A stretch of DNA of 64,000 nt. Source: JAXLVB01 sp046329195. Its GTDB lineage: Bacteria; Bacteroidota; Bacteroidia; Cytophagales; Spirosomataceae. Below are positions 1 to 7,649 of the stretch, in pieces; position 1 is the stretch's first letter, and the number at the start of each line of letters is the position of its first letter. The DNA lies in contig JAXLVB010000001.1 in assembly GCA_046329195.1 (NCBI GenBank), forward strand, positions 1,178,001 through 1,242,000. The letters are read 5' to 3'. A model generated the notes under the pieces. That model did not search any database and was not told the DNA's origin. It worked only from the letters and a program-made list of their open reading frames with translations. The position numbers were made by a program, and so were the translations under genes.

Positions 1-2
1 TT

Positions 3-245
3 GCAGGAGCATTGGTCGAACGCCTTCAAGATGAATTCTTGATTCAGGAAGACTCTGCCCTGATGGCCATGCGTCTTTATCAGGAAGCAAAAAGTGACTT
101 GCTGGGTTTTGTGGCCAATTCGTCACACGTGCGACGCCTCCAACGCCTTGGTATTCAGAAAGACATTGCCTTCTGCCTCCAGCACGACCTATACGACGTA
201 TTACCCGTACTAAGGGGGAGTCAATTGGTCAATATGCAAGCCTAA
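3..245 (+). CDS. comB: C-terminal part of a ComB-like 2-phosphosulfolactate phosphatase (cut by window edge)
   Basis: The reading frame is open to the left edge (residues A-G-A-L-V-E-R-L at the start), so this is the 3' end of a longer gene with about 80 codons visible. The visible tail has the pattern S-S-H-x-x-R-L, then D-I-A-F-C, and ends D-L-Y-D-V-L-P-V-L, which is typical of the ComB family C-terminus. Family members remove phosphate from 2-phosphosulfolactate, a step of coenzyme M synthesis in archaea; many Bacteroidota carry a homologue whose true substrate is not settled. Only a weak hairpin (about 267-285, followed by TTTT) separates it from the next gene. Confidence 0.72.
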   Translation, partial: AGALVERLQDEFLIQEDSALMAMRLYQEAKSDLLGFVANSSHVRRLQRLGIQKDIAFCLQHDLYDVLPVLRGSQLVNMQA

Positions 246-293
246 GTTTGGGATTTAACACATACAACAGCGTATCTAATACTGTTTTAGGAT

Positions 294-1712
294 ATGAAAA
301 AAGTACTTTTTACCCTCATTTGCATTGTCCCAAGCCTACTTTGGGCACAGTCGGGTTATCGCATTAGCGGCAAGTTCATCGGTATTAAGGGGGGGGTATG
401 TAATTTGGTTCTTCATTACGGAAAACAGTATCCTATTGCCGATACATCAAAGATTGATGAAGAGGGCAACTTTGTGTTTGAAGGTACAAAACCACTAGAG
501 CAGGGGCTTTATTTAATTGCGTTTCCGGGGAGAGGGGTCGAAGTAATAGTTACTAAAGAGCAACATTTTTCGGTAGAAGTAGATACCGCTCGTGTTGTCG
601 AATCAATACAGGTCAATGGCTCTCCTGAAACTCAGCTTTATTATGAACACCATCGGACAATTTTGGCACTTAATAAAGACTTTGACAAACGCCTACAAGA
701 GAAGGGTCTTGTCAATAGAGACTTAAAAGACCTTGCCTTCAAAGAAGAATGGGGTAAGATTCAGGAAGAACTCGCCAAGTATTTGAAGAAGTTTTTCAGG
801 AAAAATAGTGAAACATTCACGGCTAAACTCGTACGGGCTTACCAAGACCCGGATGTGCCGACTTTAAGCAAAAAGGGAGGTGGCGTAGATTCTCTGGCAA
901 TGTATTACTATGGGAAAGCGCATTATTTTGACAACATAGATTTCAACGACGCTCGCTTGCTCTATTCGCCAGTAATCGAACAGCGACTTGTCAAATTTGT
1001 CAGTACCATGTTGTACCCAACGGCCGACTCTATCAATGCCGCCGCAGATTATTTGCTAACCAAAGTAAATGACCCTAAGGTTAGGAAATACATTGTTATT
1101 TTCTTCTCAAAAAAATATGAGATTCCACCCACGTTGGGGCATGATGGTATTTATACTCACGTACTCGAAAAGTATTATTTGGGCGAACCTACCCTTTGGG
1201 ACTCTTCAACGCTCGTCCAAGTACGGAGAATTCTGAAAATCCAGAAGCCTATCTTGATGGGAAAAATCATCCCAGACATCATTTTGCAAGATACACTCAA
1301 TCAATCCTTTAATTTACACGGCATCCAAGCCAAGTATTTGGTGTTATTCTTGTATAATCCAGGATGTGGGCACTGCAAAGCCGCAGCGCCGTTGATGGCT
1401 GCATTCTATGAAAAGTACAAATCTAAAGGAATAGCCGTGCTAGCAGCCAGCGTTTACAACGAAGAAGAACCTTGGCGCAAATTTGTAAGAGAGCAAAAAA
1501 TTGGCAACCTCCTCAATGGCCGTGACATGTTGGGGATAGTTGATTTTGAACAATTCAATCTCCTTCAATTCCCGATGATTTATATTCTGGACAAGGACAA
1601 GAAAATCATAGCCAAGTACTTACAAGAAAGCCAAGTGGAGCCCCTGATTGATTCGTTTGAGCGAGAAGAGGCCGATAGAGCCAAAAAAGCCGAAACAAAA
1701 AATGGTAATTAA
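294..1712 (+). CDS. Exported thioredoxin-like protein with DUF4369-type N-terminal domain
   Basis: A 472-residue protein with a signal peptide (about residues 1-19, ending L-L-W-A-Q). The N-terminal part (about 22-120) looks like the DUF4369 beta-rich domain found before TlpA-like domains in Bacteroidota. The middle is helical and resembles DUF5106. The last ~140 residues are a thioredoxin fold with a C-G-H-C redox motif at residues 358-361. It is probably a periplasmic thiol-disulfide protein; its partner cannot be told from the sequence. A run of eight G lies at 389-396 inside codons 32-35. A perfect bidirectional terminator follows. Confidence 0.82.
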   Translation: MKKVLFTLICIVPSLLWAQSGYRISGKFIGIKGGVCNLVLHYGKQYPIADTSKIDEEGNFVFEGTKPLEQGLYLIAFPGRGVEVIVTKEQHFSVEVDTARVVESIQVNGSPETQLYYEHHRTILALNKDFDKRLQEKGLVNRDLKDLAFKEEWGKIQEELAKYLKKFFRKNSETFTAKLVRAYQDPDVPTLSKKGGGVDSLAMYYYGKAHYFDNIDFNDARLLYSPVIEQRLVKFVSTMLYPTADSINAAADYLLTKVNDPKVRKYIVIFFSKKYEIPPTLGHDGIYTHVLEKYYLGEPTLWDSSTLVQVRRILKIQKPILMGKIIPDIILQDTLNQSFNLHGIQAKYLVLFLYNPGCGHCKAAAPLMAAFYEKYKSKGIAVLAASVYNEEEPWRKFVREQKIGNLLNGRDMLGIVDFEQFNLLQFPMIYILDKDKKIIAKYLQESQVEPLIDSFEREEADRAKKAETKNGN

Positions 1713-1716
1713 GTAG

Positions 1717-1760
1717 CCTTAAAGAAAAACCCCGACCTCAGTCGGGGTTTTTCTTTAAGG
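1717..1760. terminator. Bidirectional intrinsic terminator between convergent genes
   Basis: Perfect inverted repeat: two 20-bp arms (1717-1736 and 1741-1760) around the loop CTCA, with a GC core and A/T tracts on both sides. It serves the thioredoxin-like gene on the plus strand and the CoA-transferase gene on the minus strand; the stop codon of the latter (1755-1757) lies inside the right arm. Confidence 0.92.
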
Positions 1761-2954
1761 TCCTTTTACAATTTGCTGTTGCTGGAAGTTCTTTATTTGA
1801 ATGTCAGAATAGCCCAGTCCTCGTAAAATCGCTTCTGTGTCTTGTCCCATCGTAGGTGCTGGGCCTGCCACTTGCGCTGGGGTTTCTGAAAATTTGAGCG
1901 GTATTCCAATCTGTTTGATTTTGCCGAGGGTCGGATGCTCTACCTCTATTACCATATCTCGGGCTTGCAAATGGGTATCGTGCTCTAAATCAGACACTTC
2001 ATAAACAGGGGAAATCAGCAAATCATGCACCGTACCCAGTGCTATCCAATACGCTTGAGGTTGAGTAGAAAACAACTGTGCTACTTCTGCTTTTTGTTGA
2101 GGCAGCTCTATAGGGTTAGGAATGATGAAGTTCTTCCAACTTGGTTTTTCGACCAAATCACAGAATTTATTCCAAAACTTAGCCTCTAAAGTTCCTAGCG
2201 CTATGAATTTGGCATCGGCACAGCGATATACATTGTAGTTAGCAGCCCCTCCTGACAAAGGCAACATACCCCTCGGAACACTCACATTCATAGCGCTGTA
2301 CAAGGCATAACTTACCGATAGCAGTGGCATCACCGCATCGGTCATTGCCACGTCCACATGTTGCCCCAAGCCAGTTTGTGTACGAGCCTGCAAGGCTGCC
2401 AACGTGGCTATCACGCTCATATACGAGCCCCCTGCAATATCGGCAAGTTGCACGCCCGGAATCACAGGGGCGTCATCGGCACTACCCGTAACGCCCAACA
2501 CGCCTGCATAACTGATGTAGTTGAGGTCATGCCCTGCCAAATGGGCATAGGGGCCAGTTTGGCCATACCCCGTTACCGATACATAAATAATACGAGGGTT
2601 ATGGGCTTTGGCTGCTTGATAGCCAATCCCGATTTTATCCAAAAAACCTGGCCTAAACTGCTCTACTACCACATCGGCTGATTTTACCAAATCGAAAAAA
2701 ACGGCCTGCCCCTCGGAAGTTGAGTAATTGAGAGTCAAGCTACGTTTAGAGCGATTATAGGCTAAATAATGCGCAGATTCGCCTTTCAGATAAGGCGGAA
2801 ACATCCGTACATAATCAGGCTGCTCGGGGTGTTCTATTTTGATGACATCGGCACCCATGTCGGCCATGAGCATCGTGCCTAATGGGCCTGGTAGTAGGCG
2901 AGTTAAGTCTAGAATCCGAATTCCTGAGAGTGGGCCTTGGGTTGGGGTGTGCAT
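1755..2954 (-). CDS. CaiB/BaiF (family III) CoA-transferase, alpha-methylacyl-CoA racemase-like
   Basis: A 399-residue cytoplasmic enzyme of the CaiB/BaiF family. The N-terminus has the family signature L-S-G-I-R-I-L-D-L-T-R-L-L-P-G-P, followed by M-G-A-D-V-I-K-I-E-H-P. Residues about 143-148 read G-H-D-L-N-Y, the His-Asp pair that acts as acid/base in alpha-methylacyl-CoA racemases; typical CoA-transferases of the family have an Asp nucleophile nearby. A racemase acting on 2-methylacyl-CoA is therefore the best guess, but a CoA-transferase cannot be excluded. It is a single-gene unit with its own -7 box at 2977-2984 and terminator. Confidence 0.88.
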   Translation of the reverse strand: MHTPTQGPLSGIRILDLTRLLPGPLGTMLMADMGADVIKIEHPEQPDYVRMFPPYLKGESAHYLAYNRSKRSLTLNYSTSEGQAVFFDLVKSADVVVEQFRPGFLDKIGIGYQAAKAHNPRIIYVSVTGYGQTGPYAHLAGHDLNYISYAGVLGVTGSADDAPVIPGVQLADIAGGSYMSVIATLAALQARTQTGLGQHVDVAMTDAVMPLLSVSYALYSAMNVSVPRGMLPLSGGAANYNVYRCADAKFIALGTLEAKFWNKFCDLVEKPSWKNFIIPNPIELPQQKAEVAQLFSTQPQAYWIALGTVHDLLISPVYEVSDLEHDTHLQARDMVIEVEHPTLGKIKQIGIPLKFSETPAQVAGPAPTMGQDTEAILRGLGYSDIQIKNFQQQQIVKGP

Positions 2955-2976
2955 ACATGTAACGCAAATAATTGAG

Positions 2977-2984
2977 CAAATTTA
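2977..2984 (-). promoter_or_regulatory. Probable -7 promoter box of the CoA-transferase gene
   Basis: On the minus strand the bases read TAAATTTG, an exact match to the Bacteroidota TAnnTTTG consensus, 23 bp before the start codon. No clear -33 TTTG was seen. Confidence 0.5.
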
Positions 2985-3014
2985 TCTAAATTTCATTGCC
3001 TTACATCCTAAACA

Positions 3015-3404
3015 TTATACTGAGGTTTCTACTTGAGCCTTAGGCTTCTGGTAACTCACAAAAAAGTTAATCCAAACCCTGCGAGCCACCCTGAAGTACA
3101 ACGGCGTAAGCAGAACTAATAGCGGAATAAGTACGACCAATACTTGTTCGACAGGAAACTCAAAAATAACCACAAATCCTACAAATGCTGTTACAACGGT
3201 AGCCACATAAAACGCATAACTCACATACATTGAACCAAAATAAAAGCCTGTTTCGGGTTCAAAATCTTGACCGCAATGCGAACAGCGTTTGTGCATTTTG
3301 TCAAATTCTCGATTAAATGCTCCTTTTCGTACAAACAAGTCGCCTTCGTGACAGCGGGGGCATTTATTGAACAAGATGCTATATAATTTGGTGCTTTTGA
3401 ACAT
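3015..3404 (-). CDS. DUF983 family small membrane protein with zinc-ribbon cysteines
   Basis: A 129-residue protein. The N-terminal third carries two Cys pairs, C-P-R-C (residues 15-18) and C-S-H-C (41-44), likely a zinc ribbon. Two hydrophobic segments follow (about 60-84 and 86-107). This layout matches the DUF983 family; no biochemical role is known. It lies downstream of the Crp/Fnr gene but has a separate promoter with a -7 box at 3429-3436 and a CRP-like palindrome at 3458-3473, so control by that neighbour is likely (inference). Confidence 0.85.
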   Translation of the reverse strand: MFKSTKLYSILFNKCPRCHEGDLFVRKGAFNREFDKMHKRCSHCGQDFEPETGFYFGSMYVSYAFYVATVVTAFVGFVVIFEFPVEQVLVVLIPLLVLLTPLYFRVARRVWINFFVSYQKPKAQVETSV

Positions 3405-3428
3405 GGTAGTAGCGATTTAGTGTTGGTG

Positions 3429-3436
3429 CAAAGGTA
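3429..3436 (-). promoter_or_regulatory. -7 promoter box of the DUF983 gene
   Basis: Minus strand TACCTTTG, an exact TAnnTTTG match, 24 bp before the start codon. The expected -33 position has no TTTG and is covered by the CRP-like site, as in an activator-dependent promoter. Confidence 0.62.
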
Positions 3437-3451
3437 TTTGAGAAAATAAAA

Positions 3452-3479
3452 ATCCTCTGTGATTTTTGTCACAGAGGAT
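3452..3479. terminator. Terminator-like hairpin after the Crp/Fnr gene
   Basis: Arms ATCCTCTGTGA (3452-3462) and TCACAGAGGAT (3469-3479) form an 11-bp stem with a 6-nt loop. Read on the minus strand it is followed by TTTTATTTT, so it can end transcripts of the Crp/Fnr gene (stop at 3579). A T7 run lies on the plus side as well. It contains the CRP-like operator. Confidence 0.6.
3458..3473. promoter_or_regulatory. CRP-like operator TGTGA-N6-TCACA
   Basis: The bases read TGTGATTTTTGTCACA: both half-sites match the enterobacterial CRP consensus exactly. The centre (3465.5) lies about 41 bp upstream of the transcription start inferred from the -7 box at 3429-3436, the place of a class II activator. 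The Crp/Fnr gene next door has a recognition helix with the CRP-type R-E-V-V-S-R pattern. The palindrome is also the core of a terminator-like hairpin, so the two roles must be separated. Confidence 0.55.
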
Positions 3480-3578
3480 ACTTTTTTTAAGAAGCCTCCA
3501 GCACTATTCAGCCATCTGCTAGGCTTTATTCTTTTTCTGTAAGGTGCTATTAATCAACTTGTTATTCAGAAAATACAG

Positions 3579-4214
3579 TTAGAGCATCTCTATCTTGTTT
3601 CTTGATAGCTTGACCTTACCCAGTCGCTCCAATTGCTTGAGCAATCTCGAAACCACCTCTCGTGAAGTAGCCATTTCGTTGGCAATTTCTTCATGGGTAA
3701 TACTAATGACAGCACAATTACACGACTGCACTTTTTGTTGTAGATAGTAAAGCACTCGCTCGTCCATTTTCCGAAAGGCCACATTATCTATCGTGGTCAA
3801 CATGTCTTCGAAGCGACGTTGGTAGATATTAAATACAAATTGCTTCCAAGTTTGGAATCTGCACATCCACTCATCTACTTTCTCGACGGGTATCAAAATC
3901 AACTGTGTTTTTTCCTCCACCACAGCCATAATTTCACTTTGACGTCTTCCTAAGCAGCACGTCAGCGACATAGCGCAAGAATCTACCTCTCCCAAGTAGT
4001 AGAGAAGGGCTTCCCGACCATCTTCATCGGCTCGGAGGATTTTTACCGAACCTTCCAAGATAATCGGCACACTCCGAATGTATCCGCCCGGACGCATGAG
4101 CACATGGCCTTCACTGACCTCCATGTAGCTACCAATCTTGGCAATTTCTTCAATCAGTCCTTTCTCAAAGATTCCCGTAAAGCGAGCTTCGTAAAAACTA
4201 AGTGGTTGTTGCAT
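3579..4214 (-). CDS. Crp/Fnr family transcriptional regulator
   Basis: A 211-residue regulator: cyclic-nucleotide-binding-like beta-roll (about 20-110), a dimer helix (about 112-145) and a winged-helix DNA-binding domain (about 146-211). The recognition helix reads T-S-R-E-V-V-S-R-L-L-K-Q-L-E (183-196); Arg185, Glu186 and Arg190 match the three residues with which E. coli CRP reads TGTGA. The ligand pocket differs from CRP: there is no G-E-L..R-S-A cAMP signature, but a cluster S-C-A-M-S-L-T-C-C (Cys80, 86, 87) that could sense redox state or metal (inference). A site fitting this helix lies 106 bp past its stop codon, upstream of the DUF983 gene. Confidence 0.9.
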   Translation of the reverse strand: MQQPLSFYEARFTGIFEKGLIEEIAKIGSYMEVSEGHVLMRPGGYIRSVPIILEGSVKILRADEDGREALLYYLGEVDSCAMSLTCCLGRRQSEIMAVVEEKTQLILIPVEKVDEWMCRFQTWKQFVFNIYQRRFEDMLTTIDNVAFRKMDERVLYYLQQKVQSCNCAVISITHEEIANEMATSREVVSRLLKQLERLGKVKLSRNKIEML

Positions 4215-4272
4215 CCCTTTGTGCGCTATCCTGCAAGGCTAACATCGTTATGAAAAAAACTGTTCAATATGG

Positions 4273-4767
4273 CTACTTTCGGAACACCACTCGCTGCAGA
4301 TTATCTACTGAATAATTGACTACAGGACTTGTTTCTTGTTTTTTGCCCGAGGTGACCTCAAAAATCAATTCGTTGGCACTGCGGAGTTCATACGAAGAGG
4401 TGAGTACCACCTGATTGGTCTCAAACACGCAATACATTTTGTTGCCAAACACGTACTCCAGTAGCTCCACCCCTCCACCTTCGTCGGTAACATACTGTTT
4501 TTTAACTGCGTCTCGTACTCGCAAGAGGTAGTCCTTGGTCATGGGCATTTTTTCGGAAAGGTATTCTGTTTTCCACGTCCATACTTCGGGTTGGTCGGTC
4601 TTGGCTACGGTGAGCCGGACAGCCACGCTGTCTCGCAAGACCCCTTTATTATAGATATACATGGTGCCCTTCCAAGTGCCCATGCATGCCTCTACAAACG
4701 AATGTTGATGCTGAGCAACAACGCTTACACTACTAAGTAGAAGCACCCCTAAGACATACTTTTTCAT
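4273..4767 (-). CDS. Small exported protein of unknown function (lipocalin-like?)
   Basis: About 164 residues from the chosen ATG at 4767, which starts a clear signal peptide (M-K-K-Y-V-L-G-V-L-L..., cleavage after V-V-A-Q). An upstream ATG at 4791 would place the -7 box (4789-4796) over the start codon, so 4767 is preferred. The mature part is beta-rich with G-T-W-K-G-T-M near its start and alternating strands, as in small lipocalin/DUF1579-like proteins of about 150 residues. No function is assigned. It is encoded just upstream of the Crp/Fnr gene (58-bp gap), so the two may be co-transcribed. Confidence 0.6.
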   Translation of the reverse strand: MKKYVLGVLLLSSVSVVAQHQHSFVEACMGTWKGTMYIYNKGVLRDSVAVRLTVAKTDQPEVWTWKTEYLSEKMPMTKDYLLRVRDAVKKQYVTDEGGGVELLEYVFGNKMYCVFETNQVVLTSSYELRSANELIFEVTSGKKQETSPVVNYSVDNLQRVVFRK

Positions 4768-4788
4768 AACCGATAAGACTGTTTTACT

Positions 4789-4796
4789 CAAAGATA
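4789..4796 (-). promoter_or_regulatory. -7 promoter box of the small exported protein gene
   Basis: Minus strand TATCTTTG, an exact TAnnTTTG match 21 bp before the chosen ATG at 4767. It supports that start over the ATG at 4791. Confidence 0.5.
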
Positions 4797-5013
4797 ATCA
4801 ATCTACTTGGTTTGTGGTAATCTATGCTCGTGTCTTGTTAGCACGGGATAACAATCAGACTAAAACGAGGGAGCGTTCCTGTCTCAAAATCAACAAAATG
4901 ATAAAATTTGTTGGGGATAATGATGTTAACTTTGTAAAGGAAACATCATTTGAAAACGCAATCGTTAGGAACGGAGTTGCTTTAATTATTCCAACGCTTT
5001 TCGCAAAAAATTG

Positions 5014-5021
5014 TATCTTTG
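5014..5021 (+). promoter_or_regulatory. -7 promoter box of the first Uma2 gene
   Basis: TATCTTTG, 17 bp before the ATG at 5039. The match places the start of transcription downstream of several earlier in-frame ATG/GTG codons and so fixes the start at 5039. Confidence 0.55.
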
Positions 5022-5038
5022 AAAAAAGAACCACAACC

Positions 5039-5599
5039 ATGGTACAGACTTCACAACCTATTGCACAATTGCCTCGCACGCTAGAGGAGTTTCTCGAATG
5101 GGAGTCAAACGACGGCTACAAATACGAGTGGAACGACGGTGAATTGATTCAATTTACAGGTATGAAAAAAGAACAATTGTACATATATGACTTACTTCTT
5201 GGCTTATTTTTTGAAAAAGGGTATAAACAATTGGGTACATTGGTTGCAGAACAAGAAGTGCAACTTAGTGGTGTACAAATGCGCCGACCTGATATTGCAT
5301 ATTTTAGCCGAGAACAAATACAAAAAAGCAAAAATGGAGAAGATGTTATTCCTGAATTTGTGATTGAGATTATCTCCAACAATGACCAAATTAATCAGTT
5401 AGAAAAGAAAATCTCGGAGTATTTCAAGGCTGGGGTGAAAGTAATTTGGAATATTATTCCTGAGCAAGAGGTGGTGTATGTCTATACTTCTCGCCGTGAT
5501 GTGAAAGTCTGCCTTGAAGGCGATATTTGTTCTGCTAAACCGGTACTCCCTGATTTCGAAGTAAGTGCCGAGGCGATTTTTTTAGGAGAGATGAATTAG
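5039..5599 (+). CDS. Uma2 family (PD-(D/E)XK nuclease fold) protein
   Basis: A 186-residue protein from ATG 5039; the open frame reaches further upstream, but the -7 box at 5014-5021 and the family N-terminus (T-L-E-E-F-L-E-W-E...) support this start. The nuclease-fold motifs are present: R-R-P-D-I-A-Y (Asp), P-E-F-V-I-E-I-I-S (Glu) and the Lys-containing helix L-E-K-K-I-S-E-Y-F, followed by A-G-V-K-V-I-W-N-I. Uma2 (DUF820) proteins are abundant in Bacteroidota and cyanobacteria, usually in many copies and of unknown role; nuclease activity is predicted from fold only. A second copy lies at 44868-45467. Confidence 0.86.
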   Translation: MVQTSQPIAQLPRTLEEFLEWESNDGYKYEWNDGELIQFTGMKKEQLYIYDLLLGLFFEKGYKQLGTLVAEQEVQLSGVQMRRPDIAYFSREQIQKSKNGEDVIPEFVIEIISNNDQINQLEKKISEYFKAGVKVIWNIIPEQEVVYVYTSRRDVKVCLEGDICSAKPVLPDFEVSAEAIFLGEMN

Positions 5600-5645
5600 C
5601 GTTTTGCTGAAAAAAATTACCATTTACCCGGAGTTTACATCCATT

Positions 5646-6191
5646 TTAGGGGCAAACCACAAAACTTGCCGTTTTATCTTTTTGAAAATTTGAGTTGGCA
5701 GCAGCACTTTCTACGTCGTTTACGCAAATAGTAGCCAGGTTTGGATTACCTAAGGCATCTAAGCTACTCAATTTGGTAAGTTTGCGTAAATCTAATTTAC
5801 CTGTTAAGCTATTATAATGGCACACTAGCCTCGTTAACGCTATATTTTGGCTTAAGTCAACGGTTGTCAAGGCGTTGTAACCAATCATCAACTCTTTCAA
5901 ATTCGTAAATCCCTCAATTCCTGTTAAATCTTTAATTTTCTTGAAACTTATATTAAACGATGTCGCTTTTTGCGCATCAGTTGTACTTATTTGTCCGTTT
6001 AGCGTAGCATCCGAATCTATTTTTAAGTCAATCAGGGCTTGTTCAAAATTGGCATCAGGAATTTTCACAACCGTTACCTTGGTTGTACCAGAGGCTGAAG
6101 TACCCGTTGCCGCAACGTCTTCTTTTTTGCTACAAGCAATTGCGCCAAGCAACAAGGACCCACACCATACTATTTTGACAAACAACCTCAT
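5646..6191 (-). CDS. Lipoprotein with short leucine-rich repeats
   Basis: About 181 residues from ATG 6191. The N-terminus is a lipoprotein signal (hydrophobic stretch, then L-G-A-I-A-C with the lipidated Cys at residue 20) followed by a Ser/Thr/Gly-rich tether. The body has about four degenerate leucine-rich repeats (I-K-D-L-T-G-I-E-G-F-T-N-L-K-E-L, then L-T-T-V-D-L-S and L-D-L-R-K-L-T-K-L-S-S-L), the pattern of internalin-like surface proteins. Likely a cell-surface binding protein; ligand unknown. An ATG 7 codons upstream (6212) is also possible but gives a less usual signal peptide. Confidence 0.75.
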   Translation of the reverse strand: MRLFVKIVWCGSLLLGAIACSKKEDVAATGTSASGTTKVTVVKIPDANFEQALIDLKIDSDATLNGQISTTDAQKATSFNISFKKIKDLTGIEGFTNLKELMIGYNALTTVDLSQNIALTRLVCHYNSLTGKLDLRKLTKLSSLDALGNPNLATICVNDVESAAANSNFQKDKTASFVVCP

Positions 6192-6289
6192 TCTTACCTT
6201 ATATAGAATCATTTTACATTATAACCACAAAACATCCTGAAAATCAAACTATTAAAAATCTATCGTTGCTACTATAACTCCCAATGGGG

Positions 6290-7321
6290 TTACTTTTTGG
6301 TTGCTGCTACTCGAAACCCAACTGTATTGAAGGCCCCAGACGGAGCTCTTCCCTCGCCTCTATAATTGGACTTACAGCTGCTTGCATTTGCATACCAAGA
6401 ACCACCCCGAATCGCATTGACTTGTTGCCCTTTTTCTGCACCATTATTGGCTGTAATCACCGAAGAAGTCCATGTCCAAGCATTACCAGCCATGTCGTAC
6501 AAGCCATAATAGCTCTTGCCTGCTGGATACGCATTCACGGGTGTGGTAAAACCACCGTTTGAGTCAAGCGCTTTGAAAACATCTGTGAAGGCAAATCCAA
6601 CGATGTTTGTTTCGTCTTTCCACCCTGACACCTGCCCACTCGAACTAATAGAAAGAATCGAACTGATGGCTTTAGGGATGTTGTATTCTTTGGAGGACGA
6701 GTTGGTATTAGTTGCTAATGTTGAGCCATAATTGGCCAAATAATACGCCGAACAAACCCCATTATAGTTGTATTTGGTGCTCAACACCTTATTGGCGTAA
6801 CTTATATCTGCCGAGTTGCCCCAAGGATAGGCGTACTTATTAGGGCCTACAGCGGCATTTTCCCATTCGGCTTCGGTTGGGAGTCTAAACGTGTAGCCGG
6901 AGATTTTGGTACTTAACCAAGTGCAATAGGCTTGTGCGTCGGTATACGAAACCACCAACACAGGGTGGTCGGCCTTGCCATCTGGATAGGTGTTATTCTT
7001 CCAATAACTCGGTACTTTATGACTCGTAGCATCACAAAAAGCCTTGTATTGGGCATTAGTTACTAGGTATTTATTGATGTAATAGTCTGCTTCAATGGGC
7101 GATGCCTCATTTCCTGCCGAATTGGTGGTGGTGGTCGAAAATGCAAAGTTTTTGTTGGCAGGTATTAACACAAAACTGGTATCCGGAACACTCGTAGTGC
7201 CAGTGGTAGTGCCCGTTGTGTTGGTAGGTACGGCTTCTTCATGCTTGCACGAACCTATAAAAGCAGCGAGACAAAATAAACCTATTCCGATTTTGCCTGT
7301 CCAGCGATAGTTACAGCTCAT
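6290..7321 (-). CDS. Lipoprotein with formylglycine-generating-enzyme (SUMF1/FGE-sulfatase) domain
   Basis: A 343-residue lipoprotein (signal ending A-A-F-I-G-S-C, Cys25), a Thr-rich tether to about residue 48, and one FGE-sulfatase domain to the end. Diagnostic stretches are N-K-Y-L-V-T-N-A-Q-Y-K-A-F, F-R-L-P-T-E-A-E-W-E, G-L-Y-D-M-A-G-N-A-W-T-W and I-R-G-G-S-W. True sulfatase activators bind copper with two cysteines after G-G-S; here only the second is present (Cys316) and the first position is Ala311, so it is probably a non-catalytic relative, like the structural gliding/secretion protein GldK. No sulfatase gene is nearby. Confidence 0.86.
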   Translation of the reverse strand: MSCNYRWTGKIGIGLFCLAAFIGSCKHEEAVPTNTTGTTTGTTSVPDTSFVLIPANKNFAFSTTTTNSAGNEASPIEADYYINKYLVTNAQYKAFCDATSHKVPSYWKNNTYPDGKADHPVLVVSYTDAQAYCTWLSTKISGYTFRLPTEAEWENAAVGPNKYAYPWGNSADISYANKVLSTKYNYNGVCSAYYLANYGSTLATNTNSSSKEYNIPKAISSILSISSSGQVSGWKDETNIVGFAFTDVFKALDSNGGFTTPVNAYPAGKSYYGLYDMAGNAWTWTSSVITANNGAEKGQQVNAIRGGSWYANASSCKSNYRGEGRAPSGAFNTVGFRVAATKK

Positions 7322-7649
7322 TATACAAAAGCATTGATGAAAAAAGATAACTTCTAAATAAAAGTAATATCTGTTAATACATTGTGCTGTGCGTGATTTT
7401 TGAGGTGAACTACCGTTTTGTTGCGATTAATAAATTACGACTACTCCACGAAAACGAAGGTAGTAGTTAGCTTCGAGTTGTCAGGTTTATACTCCTTCTT
7501 TTATAGAAATGCCGCTTTAATGATTAAAACCATCACCAAACTTGGGGCAAGCTTTTGATTGCCAAAGCAATTCAATAAACCCCAAAAACAAAACAGGTGT
7601 AAGCCGTTGGGCTCACACCTGCATAAATTATACAATCAATAAACCGCTA
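7322..7649. other. Intergenic region between the FGE-like gene and gcvP
   Basis: A 328-bp AT-rich stretch. It holds the gcvP terminator near its right end and presumably the promoter of the FGE-like lipoprotein gene at its left end, although no TAnnTTTG box was found there. No reading frame or RNA gene was recognised. Confidence 0.5.
7594..7621 (-). terminator. Intrinsic terminator of gcvP
   Basis: Arms CAGGTGT-A-AGCC and GGCT-C-ACACCTG around loop GTTG, followed on the minus strand by TTTTGTTTTTGG. It lies 28 bp past the gcvP stop codon. Confidence 0.8.
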
